NCBI GenBank assembly: GCA_010692635.1
Contig: JAAHGL010000001.1
Location: 85,170-146,393 of the forward strand
Length of the DNA stretch: 61,224 nt
Reading direction: 5' to 3'
Origin: Symploca sp. SIO2C1
Lineage (GTDB): Bacteria > Cyanobacteriota > Cyanobacteriia > Cyanobacteriales > Coleofasciculaceae
Of this stretch, positions 15,666 to 24,534 are shown one piece after another. The notes beneath the pieces were generated by a model. It did no database searches, was not told the origin of the DNA, and saw only the letters and a program-made list of their open reading frames with translations. Position 1 is the stretch's first letter. Each line of letters begins with the position of its first letter. The position numbers and the translations under genes were made by a program.

Positions 15666-15956
15666 ATGCCGAACAACCGTTACCCCGATAATTGGTCAGA
15701 AATCGCCACAGCAATCAAAGAGTCAGCCAAATGGCGCTGTAGTAAGTGTGGGTTGCAGTGCATTCGTCCTGGGGAAGATACATCGCACCTTTCTCACTCA
15801 GAGAGGATGGCAAAAACTCTCACGGTGCATCATTACAATCGGATACCAGAGGATAATCGCCCTGAGAATTTAGTTGCGCTCTGTACCGGGTGTCATTTGG
15901 CTTATCATCAGGGCGGTTTGTCTAATGTCTCTCCTGGGCAGTTGTCACTGTTGTAG
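15666..15956 (+). CDS. HNH endonuclease
   Basis: A 96-residue protein from the ATG at 15666. It has a zinc-binding HNH layout: CSKCGLQC, then TVHHYNRIPEDNRPENLVALC with the paired histidines, and CTGCH. Free-standing HNH enzymes are common in phages, as homing endonucleases or packaging nucleases. It lies right after the fibre gene and just before the left edge of the host-like block. No good ribosome site is visible; an upstream start in the same frame overlapping the fibre gene is possible. Confidence 0.75.
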   Translation: MPNNRYPDNWSEIATAIKESAKWRCSKCGLQCIRPGEDTSHLSHSERMAKTLTVHHYNRIPEDNRPENLVALCTGCHLAYHQGGLSNVSPGQLSLL

Positions 15957-15984
15957 GTGTTAAACTAAGCCAGGTTATTAACTC

Positions 15985-16023
15985 TTGACAGCTGATGGTA
16001 AACTTCCACCTAACAAATTACTT
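15985..16023 (+). other. Tail-fibre fragment at the left edge of the host-like block
   Basis: These 39 bases encode TADGKLPPNKLLT and match 15029-15067 of the fibre gene (LTPDGKLPPNKLLA), with silent differences. Here they form the amino end of an FHA-ABC transporter, in which such a motif does not belong. The frame is closed immediately upstream by TAA. I read this as the breakpoint where host-like DNA joined a second, now lost, fibre gene. Confidence 0.65.
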
Positions 16024-18423
16024 ACCTCAGTTGCAGATAAGCCAATGACTGGACAACCATCCCAGCAAACAACTATAAGTGCTAATCCTTATTTAGAGCT
16101 GGACAATCAAGGTCAGCTCTTACACTTTGAACTGAAAGCTGACCAGCATATCCTGGGACGCGACCCTCAGCGAGCGGATTTGTTAGTTCCTAATAGTTGG
16201 ATGGTACTTTCTAATCGCCACGCCATATTACGTAAAGTCAGGGAAGACTACTACATTTATGACGGTGATGGTCATCAGCCTAGTACCAATGGGTTATTTA
16301 TTAATCACACTCGCATTACCCCAACACGAGGACGCCGTCTACAGAATGGTCTGCAAATTCAGATTGGTCAGAACCCCAATAATTTGATTCTCCTAACCTA
16401 TTTCCATACCACTAGAATCAGCCCACCAACCCAAAAATCTCTTTCTTTGAGAGGTAGGTCAGTACTACTAGGACGCGACCCTACCGCCAACCTCCAACTC
16501 GATTCCCCCTTGGTTTCCCGCCGCCACGCCACGATTGATACTGATGCTGAGGGGCGCTACCTTCTGCAAGATCACAGTGCCAATGGGACGTTTGTCGATG
16601 GGCAACGGGTCAATGGTTCTGCTGTACTCCCAGCTGGGGCAATTATTCGGATTGGATCATATACCTTGGTGTTGCGGGATGATGAGCTAGTTTTGGCAGA
16701 CCAAGGGGATCAAATTCGCCTAGATGCTCACAATTTGGTATGGGAGGTGAAAGATAAAAACCGCAAAGTCCGGCGGCTGTTGGATAATATCTCCCTACCC
16801 ATTGAACCAGGACAGTTTGTTGCTTTGGTTGGAGGTAGTGGAACTGGGAAGTCAACCTTAATGCGAACCCTGTTGGGAATTGCTCCGACTACTGAAGGGA
16901 TAGTGTATCTGAATGGAGAAGACCTGCGAGCTAACTTCAACATCTACCGCACCCAAATTGGTTATGTGCCTCAAGATGACATTGTTCACAAAGAGCTGAA
17001 GGTTGGAGAAGTTCTGACTTACGCTGCTAAACTACGGCTACCGACTGATAGTGATGTAGAGCAGATCGTACAAAATACGCTGCAACAGATTGAAATGTCT
17101 GACCGCCGGGATGTATTGGTTAGTCAGCTGAGTGGGGGTCAGCGTAAACGAGTCAGCATTGGGGTGGAACTTTTGGCTGACCCGAAGCTGTTTTTCCTAG
17201 ATGAGCCTACTTCTGGGCTTGACCCTGGACTGGATAAGAAGATGATGCAGCTGTTGCGGAAGTTAGCTATTCAAGGACGGACGGTTATTCTGGTGACTCA
17301 CGCAACAGCAAATATTGCTTTGTGCGATCGCGTTGTTTTTCTGGGCAAAGGAGGACGCCTCTGCTACTTTGGTTCTCCGCAAGAGGCTCTAGACTTTTTT
17401 GGTATTACTACGGGTGATTTTGCTGATATCTACAACAGATTAGAAGACGAGGAAACTGTTATCCAGGAAGCCTATAGGTTTTCTAACTCCAATTATTACC
17501 AGTCCTATATTGTCAATCACCTTAGTGGTGGAATGTCGCCCAATAATCGTTCCCGTCCCCAGAAAACTCAACGGTTCCCTCTAGGACAGCTAGCTCTCTT
17601 AACTCAGCGCAATTTTCAGCTCATTTGGCGCGACCCCATCTATTTAGGTTCCGTTTTCTGCGTAACTCCTGTATTTATCTTATTTGTTTGGATTATTACT
17701 CGTGAAAAGATTCCTCTATTTTCTGGAGGTTCTGAGCCATCTGATCTAGTTGACGCCCTGAGCGTTTTGTTTGTATTCACCTGCATACCCGTTTTAGTGG
17801 GGATTTTTAACTCCCTCCAGGATATTATCAAAGAGTCTGCTATCTACTTGCGAGAGCGGCTAGTGAACTTAGGCTTATTGGCATACGTAGGTTCCAAAGT
17901 TTTTGTGCGTTCTTGCCTAGCTTTAGTTCAAACTCTATTAATGAGTGCCGTAATTTTTTATCTTTTTGATCATCCTGTATCTGATGCTTCATTTCCTTGG
18001 TTTCCAGGATTAGTAATTACCACTTTTCTTACTTTTTTAGCTAGCATAAGTTTGGGACTGATGCTGTCAGCACTTCTCAAGAATGCTTCTCAAGCTAACC
18101 TCTGGGGAATATTCTTATTTATGTGTCAGTTTCTTTTTGCTGGAATCTTATTTAAGTTCGACGCAACAAGTCTTATTAGTAAATTTGCTGTGCTCATGTT
18201 AAGCCATTGGTCAGTGAGAGCTTATGGAGCCTTAGTAGATATCAATCAAATGATTCCAGAGTGTCCGCCTGCACCAGCCGATTGTCAACCAGTAACGGAT
18301 GGATATGAGGAGAGTTTTTATCAGCCGGAGGGTCTTGGTCATAGTTGGGAAATGTTATGTTTGCATATAATCGTTTATTTAGGTGTAATCTTATGGGTAC
18401 AAAAAAGCAAAGATATTTTGTGA
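15985..18423 (+). CDS. FHA-domain ABC transporter (ATPase-permease fusion)
   Basis: Up to 812 residues, membrane bound, of the cyanobacterial FHA/ABCG-like half-transporter type. There are two forkhead-associated phosphopeptide-binding domains (about 30-120 and 150-225; LGRDPQRADL, VSRRHATIDTD). The ATPase has GGSGTGKST at about 283, LSGGQRKR at about 383 and LFFLDEPTSGLDP. About six membrane helices follow from residue 550. Substrate unknown. FHA domains imply control by Ser/Thr kinases, and one is encoded at 25822. The reading frame may begin at a TTG within the fibre fragment; the natural start is probably ATG 16043. Confidence 0.85.
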   Translation: MTADGKLPPNKLLTSVADKPMTGQPSQQTTISANPYLELDNQGQLLHFELKADQHILGRDPQRADLLVPNSWMVLSNRHAILRKVREDYYIYDGDGHQPSTNGLFINHTRITPTRGRRLQNGLQIQIGQNPNNLILLTYFHTTRISPPTQKSLSLRGRSVLLGRDPTANLQLDSPLVSRRHATIDTDAEGRYLLQDHSANGTFVDGQRVNGSAVLPAGAIIRIGSYTLVLRDDELVLADQGDQIRLDAHNLVWEVKDKNRKVRRLLDNISLPIEPGQFVALVGGSGTGKSTLMRTLLGIAPTTEGIVYLNGEDLRANFNIYRTQIGYVPQDDIVHKELKVGEVLTYAAKLRLPTDSDVEQIVQNTLQQIEMSDRRDVLVSQLSGGQRKRVSIGVELLADPKLFFLDEPTSGLDPGLDKKMMQLLRKLAIQGRTVILVTHATANIALCDRVVFLGKGGRLCYFGSPQEALDFFGITTGDFADIYNRLEDEETVIQEAYRFSNSNYYQSYIVNHLSGGMSPNNRSRPQKTQRFPLGQLALLTQRNFQLIWRDPIYLGSVFCVTPVFILFVWIITREKIPLFSGGSEPSDLVDALSVLFVFTCIPVLVGIFNSLQDIIKESAIYLRERLVNLGLLAYVGSKVFVRSCLALVQTLLMSAVIFYLFDHPVSDASFPWFPGLVITTFLTFLASISLGLMLSALLKNASQANLWGIFLFMCQFLFAGILFKFDATSLISKFAVLMLSHWSVRAYGALVDINQMIPECPPAPADCQPVTDGYEESFYQPEGLGHSWEMLCLHIIVYLGVILWVQKSKDIL

Positions 18424-18551
18424 TTTATTATTAAGCAACCAGATGAGTGGAAGAGATTCCTTGATACAGCTCGTCAAAGTGGTTGACGGAAGTGATATCA
18501 TACAAAGCTGCACCTGGTTGAACTAAACTGTGCGCTCTACGCCAAGTCTCA

Positions 18552-19319
18552 TTAGCGATCGGGGATAGAACCTCTAATCACACCTCCAGGAACAGAGATT
18601 ATTGGGACTTGTCCTGTAGGAACGCTCTGAGGAGTAAGTCCAGCAGAAGTAACGGTAGAGGCATCATCAGGAGTGATGATAATACCAAACATCTGAAATA
18701 CTGTTTGATTTACGTCTGGTGAGTCTAAAACTGCTCTTACTAAGTTGTTTCTAACATCCAATGATTGATTCGCAGTAAATTGTGTAGTTCCAACGTTGAA
18801 AGTAAACACAAAATCGGGCAACGCACCAGGAGGAACCCCAGGAATACCACCGTCCATACCAGGAGCGCCAGCGTCCATAACATTAAAAGTAAAGTTTCCT
18901 AGAGCATCAAGCTGACCTGGTAAACTGATCAGAATAGGTGCGCCATCAGCAAGAGCATTAACATTGAGAATTGCATCAGCATTCATACCTGGTCTTAAGG
19001 CAGCACCAATTTGGGTATCTGTGCTTCCTCGATCCAGCAGAGGGTCACTGACTCCATTGAGAGCATTTTGTAAGAAAGCTTTTCGGTTTCGGAGCTCCTT
19101 ACAGTCTATTCTTTCTTCCAGGGGTTCTGATTGTTCTGTTTCAGAAGAGTTGGTTGAGTCAGCTTGAGCAACCCTATTGTTGGTACAAGTTTGGTTATTG
19201 CCCCGCACCTCGTCTGCTTTGACAATATTGCCTAAAGCACTATTGAAACTGTAAAAGCAAATTCCGACAAGAAAGGCTTGTCGCAGAAATTTCCCAGAAT
19301 ATTGGTGCAGATTTAACAT
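18552..19319 (-). CDS. Secreted protein of unknown function
   Basis: A 255-residue protein with an N-terminal signal-like hydrophobic stretch (QAFLVGICFYSFNSALG). It then has a charged region (ERIDCKELRNRKAFLQNAL) and a glycine/proline-rich region (GAPGMDGGIPGVPPGALPDF), with repeated short strands. It lies 13 bases downstream of the porin gene on the same strand and is probably co-transcribed. I recognise no family. A surface or periplasmic role is inferred from the signal and its neighbour. Confidence 0.55.
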   Translation of the reverse strand: MLNLHQYSGKFLRQAFLVGICFYSFNSALGNIVKADEVRGNNQTCTNNRVAQADSTNSSETEQSEPLEERIDCKELRNRKAFLQNALNGVSDPLLDRGSTDTQIGAALRPGMNADAILNVNALADGAPILISLPGQLDALGNFTFNVMDAGAPGMDGGIPGVPPGALPDFVFTFNVGTTQFTANQSLDVRNNLVRAVLDSPDVNQTVFQMFGIIITPDDASTVTSAGLTPQSVPTGQVPIISVPGGVIRGSIPDR

Positions 19320-19332
19320 AAGCTATCCTGTG

Positions 19333-21252
19333 TTAGAAGCGAAAAGTTGCACGGAGTACACCGATATAAATATTGTTGTTTTCCTCTCTATTTCCAGGAT
19401 CGGTAACCATAAAGAAACCTGGAGTAAGATAGATATTGTCGCTCAATTTGTAGCGATAGAAAATTTCATAGTGAATTGAAGTACCGTTATCTGCTCCTAG
19501 ATTTAAACCACGTCCGTGCTCTAATTTAAGAGGTTGACCAATGATTAATCCCAGTAAACTTCCTTCTTGACCAAAGGGATCTGACAAGGCTAAGGAAACC
19601 AAGTAAGTGCTGGTATTAGCAAAATCATCTGATTCCACAGCATTAGTAAAAGTATATCCTCCCCAACCTGCAAAGGTAAGGTTATCAGTAAAACGCCACT
19701 GTAAACTAGCCCCCACAGCATGGGTCTGACTTGGTTGAAGCAGTAGACTAGAAGTATCAGCGATAAAGCTACCTGCGAAAGTATTTAACTGAGCATCACT
19801 TGCGTAGGCATTAATATAATGTAGTCCCGCCGCCAGGTTATTGGCTGGGGTAAACAATGCTTGCACTCCTAAAGCACTATGATCTGAACTAACAATCCCC
19901 TCACTAGGGCTACTGTTATTCCGGGTTCCGTAAGCAACTTGTAAACGGAGTGGCTCTGCTACAAACCAGTCCAAACCAAACCCCGCATCAAGAGCGCCAA
20001 TTTTGAACAGGGGACTGGCTTCACCGAAGCGAGAGATAGAACCTATACCCACATCCAAGAAGGGGCTGTTAGGAGTAAGGACAGTACCTAAATTAAAACC
20101 GACTGGTTTTAAGGTAAAGACAACTCGGTCATTAAAGGTGGCAAAGCGGTATTCTAAGCTATCTACAATAACATCATTATCGAGATCGTCTTGGTAAGAG
20201 AGTAAGGCTGCAAAAGTATTGAATACATTGGGGTTTGCCAAACCTAAATCATCGAAATTAGCGGAGGCTAAAACAACACGCAGACGATCTCTCCCTGTGA
20301 ATGAAGCGACAGTGCCGATGCGGGCGAGATAATTAAGAGTAGTATTAGCATCTCCTGTGCCTGGTGGATTACCTCCTCCACCAGTAGCTATGCCAAAAAT
20401 AACTTCTCCTCCAAATTTGACAGTGGTGGAAAACTGATGCTCCTCTAGGAAAGCAACCCGACTGTCTAGGTTATCTGCCTTGGTTTGGACTTGGGCTAAT
20501 TGTGAGCTAAACTCATTGGTTAATTTTTCTAATGTGGCTAAGTCTTCTTCAAAAATACGATTAGCGCCTTCAACGGCAATCAGTACCTCAATCTGTTCCA
20601 TACAGGCATTCAAACCTGCGGCAAATTCATAGCGAGTTAAGTCTCGGTTGCCTCGAAATGTGCTATCTGGGTATCCGGTAATACAACCATAGCGTTCTAC
20701 TAAATCTCGTAGTGCTTCAAATGCCCAGTCTCCCGGTTGCACATCTTGGAGTTGGGAGACATTGGTTACCTGATTCATAGCTGTGCTATCAATTTCAGGT
20801 GATGGTTCTGTTGCTTCTGGGACTGTTGATGTGGGTTCTCTGAGTTGAGCAACGCTGGGAGTGACGGGGTTGGTTGTTGTTGCTCTATCAACATTCTCCA
20901 TCTCGTCTAGTAGGACTATACCTAGTTCTGCATCAAAATCCTTAAGCAGCCGTTCTAGTCTTGCTCGGTGATTTTGAGTGACTGGATCTTCTGATGCAGC
21001 GCTAAAATTTTGTGCGATATCCTGTTGACAAGCACTTAAGATAGCAGCAAATTCAGAACGGGTTAAGGCTTTATTGTTCAGAAAGGCGCTGTTGTCGGTG
21101 GTACAGCCAGAAAGCTCAACCAGTTCTCTCAAGGCTTCGTAAGACCAGCTTCCCGGTTGTAAATTGTCGGTTACTGCCCAGGTTTTCGGGGCGGTTAAGA
21201 GCAATCCGGTTACTCCTGAGAGGAAAAGGAGTAAGAGTTTTTGCATTTTCAT
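19333..21252 (-). CDS. SLH-domain outer-membrane porin (iron-uptake/OprB type)
   Basis: A 639-residue precursor with signal peptide (LLLLFLSGVTGLLLTAPKTWA). It carries SLH domains that bind the cell-wall polymer, a short coiled coil (LAQVQTKADNLDSRVAFLEE) and a C-terminal beta barrel of the OprB/Somb family ending in aromatic RATFRF. It should sit in the outer membrane and pass small solutes or iron. Oddly, it has two related SLH segments. A complete one is at about 165-215 (LQDVQPGDWAFEALRDLVERYG). An extra, more diverged one is at about 30-80 (LQPGSWSYEALRELVELSG). Confidence 0.85.
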   Translation of the reverse strand: MKMQKLLLLFLSGVTGLLLTAPKTWAVTDNLQPGSWSYEALRELVELSGCTTDNSAFLNNKALTRSEFAAILSACQQDIAQNFSAASEDPVTQNHRARLERLLKDFDAELGIVLLDEMENVDRATTTNPVTPSVAQLREPTSTVPEATEPSPEIDSTAMNQVTNVSQLQDVQPGDWAFEALRDLVERYGCITGYPDSTFRGNRDLTRYEFAAGLNACMEQIEVLIAVEGANRIFEEDLATLEKLTNEFSSQLAQVQTKADNLDSRVAFLEEHQFSTTVKFGGEVIFGIATGGGGNPPGTGDANTTLNYLARIGTVASFTGRDRLRVVLASANFDDLGLANPNVFNTFAALLSYQDDLDNDVIVDSLEYRFATFNDRVVFTLKPVGFNLGTVLTPNSPFLDVGIGSISRFGEASPLFKIGALDAGFGLDWFVAEPLRLQVAYGTRNNSSPSEGIVSSDHSALGVQALFTPANNLAAGLHYINAYASDAQLNTFAGSFIADTSSLLLQPSQTHAVGASLQWRFTDNLTFAGWGGYTFTNAVESDDFANTSTYLVSLALSDPFGQEGSLLGLIIGQPLKLEHGRGLNLGADNGTSIHYEIFYRYKLSDNIYLTPGFFMVTDPGNREENNNIYIGVLRATFRF

Positions 21253-21302
21253 TGGTCACTCCTGCACACTGAAAAAGGTAAAAGATGGGTTCATTCAAAA
21301 CT

Positions 21303-22325
21303 TTATCTCTCTGTCTCCATAAATAATGGTGTTTTATTTTCAATTTCGGGACATAAGAATAAAATCTCATCAATACTCTCAATAACACCATCATTTTCTT
21401 TGCCAGCATCAATCAATTCCTGACTAGGTGGGTTAAAGTTTAACTCGGATAGGCTGATAAGTGAATTGCCTTGTTCAATGATATCAAGAAAGTGCTTTAT
21501 TCTAATTCCTTGCCCTCCTTTTTCTTTATTTCCTAAAACTGCTTCTGCCGCATGAATACCTACTAGATAACCTTGCTCATTAAGTACAAGTCCACCGCTC
21601 ATACCCGAAACTGTTGGATTTGTATAAGCAAAATCGTAGCCTCCATTTGGGTTAGGAGCTTCCAACGACTTCACAGTACCTGAAGTGGATTTCATTACAA
21701 CATCACCACTATCACGATTTTCTTGAAATTCAGGAATTGGAAAGCCAAAGACAAAAACTTTGTCATTTTGTTGAATACTGTCTAAACTATCTATAGAGAT
21801 AGTAAAGTAATTGCGCTTACTTGTAAACTTAATAATTGCTAAGTCAAAACCATCTATATAATCATTTTTGGTATAGTCATAGTTTCCAAAATATTCAAAA
21901 TTTTCATCACATTTTTCTTGAGAGCCATTATAAGGTCTTTCAGGAATTATGTGAATCCCTTCTTGTTCTTTTCTTTTTGATTTTTTGGAGTCTCTAGCTA
22001 TTAAATGATTACCACATTTTGGCTCTAGAACGTGAACATTCGTTAAAGCGTAATAAACGTCGTCTCGTTTGGCAATAATAACCCCTGAACCTATTCTGTC
22101 TTCTATATATTTTTTGGTTGCCAAGTCTTTTAAAGAATCTTCCTTCGTTCGATTTATTAGTGGAGCATGGAAAACTACTGTCATTTTCGCTATTGCTTCA
22201 ATTTCATTTTGACTCAGAACTTTATTTGTCGTTTGTGATAAAACCTTAAAATTAGGTGTTAATATTAAAATCAAAGCTGTAAAAAATCCTAGTAATGTTA
22301 GACAAACTATATTGTTTTTTTTCAT
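21303..22325 (-). CDS. Secreted trypsin-like serine protease
   Basis: A 340-residue protein with an N-terminal membrane or signal segment (CLTLLGFFTALILILTP). Its S1-family protease domain has the catalytic triad visible as His in ALTNVHVL, Asp in GFDLAIIKF and Ser in SGMSGGLVL. No PDZ domain follows. It acts outside the cytoplasm. It lies downstream of a second protease gene (22437-23720) in the same direction and close to the porin gene. The lysine-rich insert RDSKKSKRKEQEG between His and Asp is unusual. Confidence 0.8.
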   Translation of the reverse strand: MKKNNIVCLTLLGFFTALILILTPNFKVLSQTTNKVLSQNEIEAIAKMTVVFHAPLINRTKEDSLKDLATKKYIEDRIGSGVIIAKRDDVYYALTNVHVLEPKCGNHLIARDSKKSKRKEQEGIHIIPERPYNGSQEKCDENFEYFGNYDYTKNDYIDGFDLAIIKFTSKRNYFTISIDSLDSIQQNDKVFVFGFPIPEFQENRDSGDVVMKSTSGTVKSLEAPNPNGGYDFAYTNPTVSGMSGGLVLNEQGYLVGIHAAEAVLGNKEKGGQGIRIKHFLDIIEQGNSLISLSELNFNPPSQELIDAGKENDGVIESIDEILFLCPEIENKTPLFMETER

Positions 22326-22436
22326 TGTTGTTCTTACAGATTTATTGTATAAAATATGGATATTAAATATATAGCAGTCCTAGATATGTTGTAGCAATTT
22401 TCATAAACAAGATACTTGCTATACCTGGGTTTAAAT

Positions 22437-23720
22437 TTACTCATTAGTTATTTGTTTAAAAATACTAATGGGAATTGCCCAACTCAGAAGATTCATTTTT
22501 TGAAATAGTTCAGGAGAAGGATACGTCCCATCAGTCAAAGCAAATATCTCTATTCCTTGGATCGGATATTTTCCTCGACCATTCAGACCAATAACTTGAC
22601 CTTTAGAATCTAAAACAGGGCCACCACTCATTCCTACTTCTACATCGTTAGTGTAACCCATTTTATAACCTTCAGACAAAGATGGTTCTGACATTAACAT
22701 TTCCAGGTTCCCTGTTGTTATTTGAAATGCTCTTAAACCCCACTCAAAAGTTTCTAGAGATCCTTTCGAGTGGTAAATATAGTTAGGAAATCCTGCTGCA
22801 TAAACCTGTTCTCCAATCGTGATTTTAGAATTTCTTAAAACAGCAACCTCGTAGGAATTTTCACTTTCAAATTCTACTAAAGCTAGATCAATTCCTCCAA
22901 AATTAGAAAGATCCTTCCGATGTGCTGGATGACTCCGACCATCTCCTGTTAAAATTGTATATTGTTCATCAAAACTGCCATCAGCTACATGAGCATTAGT
23001 TAATACAGTATAAGTTTGTCCTTGACGCTTTATAATAATTCCAGAACCTGCTCCAAGATTGGTGAAAATACGAACAGTTATTTGACGGGCAATTTTTTGT
23101 ACGGATTCCTCAATCGTTGAATCAGAGAGATCTAATTTATCCGTAGGATTTTCAACCTCAGCAGTAACTTCTATTAATGAGGTTGAGTTAAGATTGTCTA
23201 ATTCTGCTAATTGACTTTCAATTGTTGCTCCCAACTTTAAATAAATAGGAGCATATCGCAAGGGAACATCTACTGAGAACAAATCATCAGGAATATCAAA
23301 TAGTTGTCTCAGAACTATCTTTGGATCTTGAGCAGATGGAATAACAAGCAATAAATTACTACCGTCGCCTTTGCAAGTGTATTTAAAATCATAAACCCAA
23401 CAAATAACTTCTTTCCCGTTGATAAAGTCGGTCGTCAGTAACAAGTCTGATATTTGATTTTCATTATTAGCTACTATCAGATTTAATCGTTCAGTAACTT
23501 CTTTACACTGTTGTTGAGTATAAAAAGAGTCAGCAAAGATGCTAAAATTCCAATGAATTAGAGTATTGGTTTGTTTGCCACTTGAATTAACAGCAATAGT
23601 GGCATAACCTTTGTCTGAATTAATACACTCGAAATTGATTCTGCTAGATACAGATTGTTTGGTTGAAATAATCACACTCGCTAGGGTAAGACTGGTAACT
23701 AGCAGTTGAGTAAAAGACAT
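22437..23720 (-). CDS. COP23-domain trypsin-like protease
   Basis: 427 residues with a short signal sequence. An N-terminal COP23 domain (about 28-165; FECINSDKGYATIAVN, SLL-type GDGSNLLLVIP) is followed by an S1 protease domain. The protease has His in VLTNAHVADGS, Asp in GIDLALVEFE and Ser in VGMSGGPVLD. COP23 is a cyanobacterial extracytoplasmic domain first seen in a circadian-oscillating 23-kDa protein; its ligand is unknown. The fusion suggests that COP23 directs or regulates proteolysis and links this gene to the two COP23 genes just upstream. Confidence 0.8.
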   Translation of the reverse strand: MSFTQLLVTSLTLASVIISTKQSVSSRINFECINSDKGYATIAVNSSGKQTNTLIHWNFSIFADSFYTQQQCKEVTERLNLIVANNENQISDLLLTTDFINGKEVICWVYDFKYTCKGDGSNLLLVIPSAQDPKIVLRQLFDIPDDLFSVDVPLRYAPIYLKLGATIESQLAELDNLNSTSLIEVTAEVENPTDKLDLSDSTIEESVQKIARQITVRIFTNLGAGSGIIIKRQGQTYTVLTNAHVADGSFDEQYTILTGDGRSHPAHRKDLSNFGGIDLALVEFESENSYEVAVLRNSKITIGEQVYAAGFPNYIYHSKGSLETFEWGLRAFQITTGNLEMLMSEPSLSEGYKMGYTNDVEVGMSGGPVLDSKGQVIGLNGRGKYPIQGIEIFALTDGTYPSPELFQKMNLLSWAIPISIFKQITNE

Positions 23721-23835
23721 AAGAATGAAAACTGGAATATTAGCAGAGATTGAACTAAGCTAAGTTGAAAGAATGACTTGAGTTTGGTTCAATCCCTAGT
23801 CAAGACTTTTCCTATCTCAAATTTTTGTAGCCTTT

Positions 23836-24498
23836 CTACTTCCAAGGATCATTAGGAGTAGTAGGAGTATTACTTCCTCCACCAGAATTTCCTCCAAAAG
23901 ACCGACTATTATGGGGAGAAGAGAACATTCTTTCTATAGCCACTCCAAGATTTAGAACTTTTTGTCCATTACTTTGGCGAAGCGGCGGTAGAGTTACGTC
24001 TGCAACATTCTGAAGACGATTATAGAGAACCTCAAGAGCTTTTTCTGCATCGTTCAATTTTTCTGTTACCGAACGATCTTCTCTTGAATTGTTAGATAAA
24101 ATAGTAACCAGGGTGTCGCCACCTTGACAGTCCCATTGAGGATTTTGAGTAACGCAAATTATAGGAAAACCATTATGGACACCAGGTTTCAGCATTATTT
24201 TCCTCATTTCATAGTTAAATTGAACATAGGCACGATCAAGCCTTCGAGAAACTTCTTCACAACGTTCTTTAGGTTGCCAGTCTGGTGCTGTTCTTATTTC
24301 CCAAGTAATTATTGGTGGTGTTTTTTCTCCACTTTCAACAGCAACAGCAATTGTTTCATAAAACCCCATATTTAAGTTGTACTGACATACAAATCTTGCT
24401 GTTCTAGTGTTAGCAGATACAGAAGTCCCTATTAAAGAAAAAAAGCTAGAAAATGCGAAACTAACAAGCAAATATTTGGCAAGAGATTTCAGTTTCAT
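23836..24498 (-). CDS. COP23-domain secreted protein
   Basis: A 220-residue protein with a signal peptide (YLLVSFAFSSFFSLIGTSVSA). A single COP23 domain follows (RFVCQYNLNMGFYETIAVAV, CEEVSRRLDRAYVQFNYE, GFPIICVTQ, CQGGDTLVTIL), then an LNDAEKALEVLYNRL helix, then a glycine/asparagine/proline-rich tail (GGNSGGGSNTP). It is probably periplasmic or exported. The cysteines of the domain are paired as in its neighbours. It sits 36 bases downstream of the next COP23 gene. Confidence 0.8.
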   Translation of the reverse strand: MKLKSLAKYLLVSFAFSSFFSLIGTSVSANTRTARFVCQYNLNMGFYETIAVAVESGEKTPPIITWEIRTAPDWQPKERCEEVSRRLDRAYVQFNYEMRKIMLKPGVHNGFPIICVTQNPQWDCQGGDTLVTILSNNSREDRSVTEKLNDAEKALEVLYNRLQNVADVTLPPLRQSNGQKVLNLGVAIERMFSSPHNSRSFGGNSGGGSNTPTTPNDPWK

Positions 24499-24534
24499 GG
24501 TAAATTACTGATTCAACTAAAAAATACAAAACTT

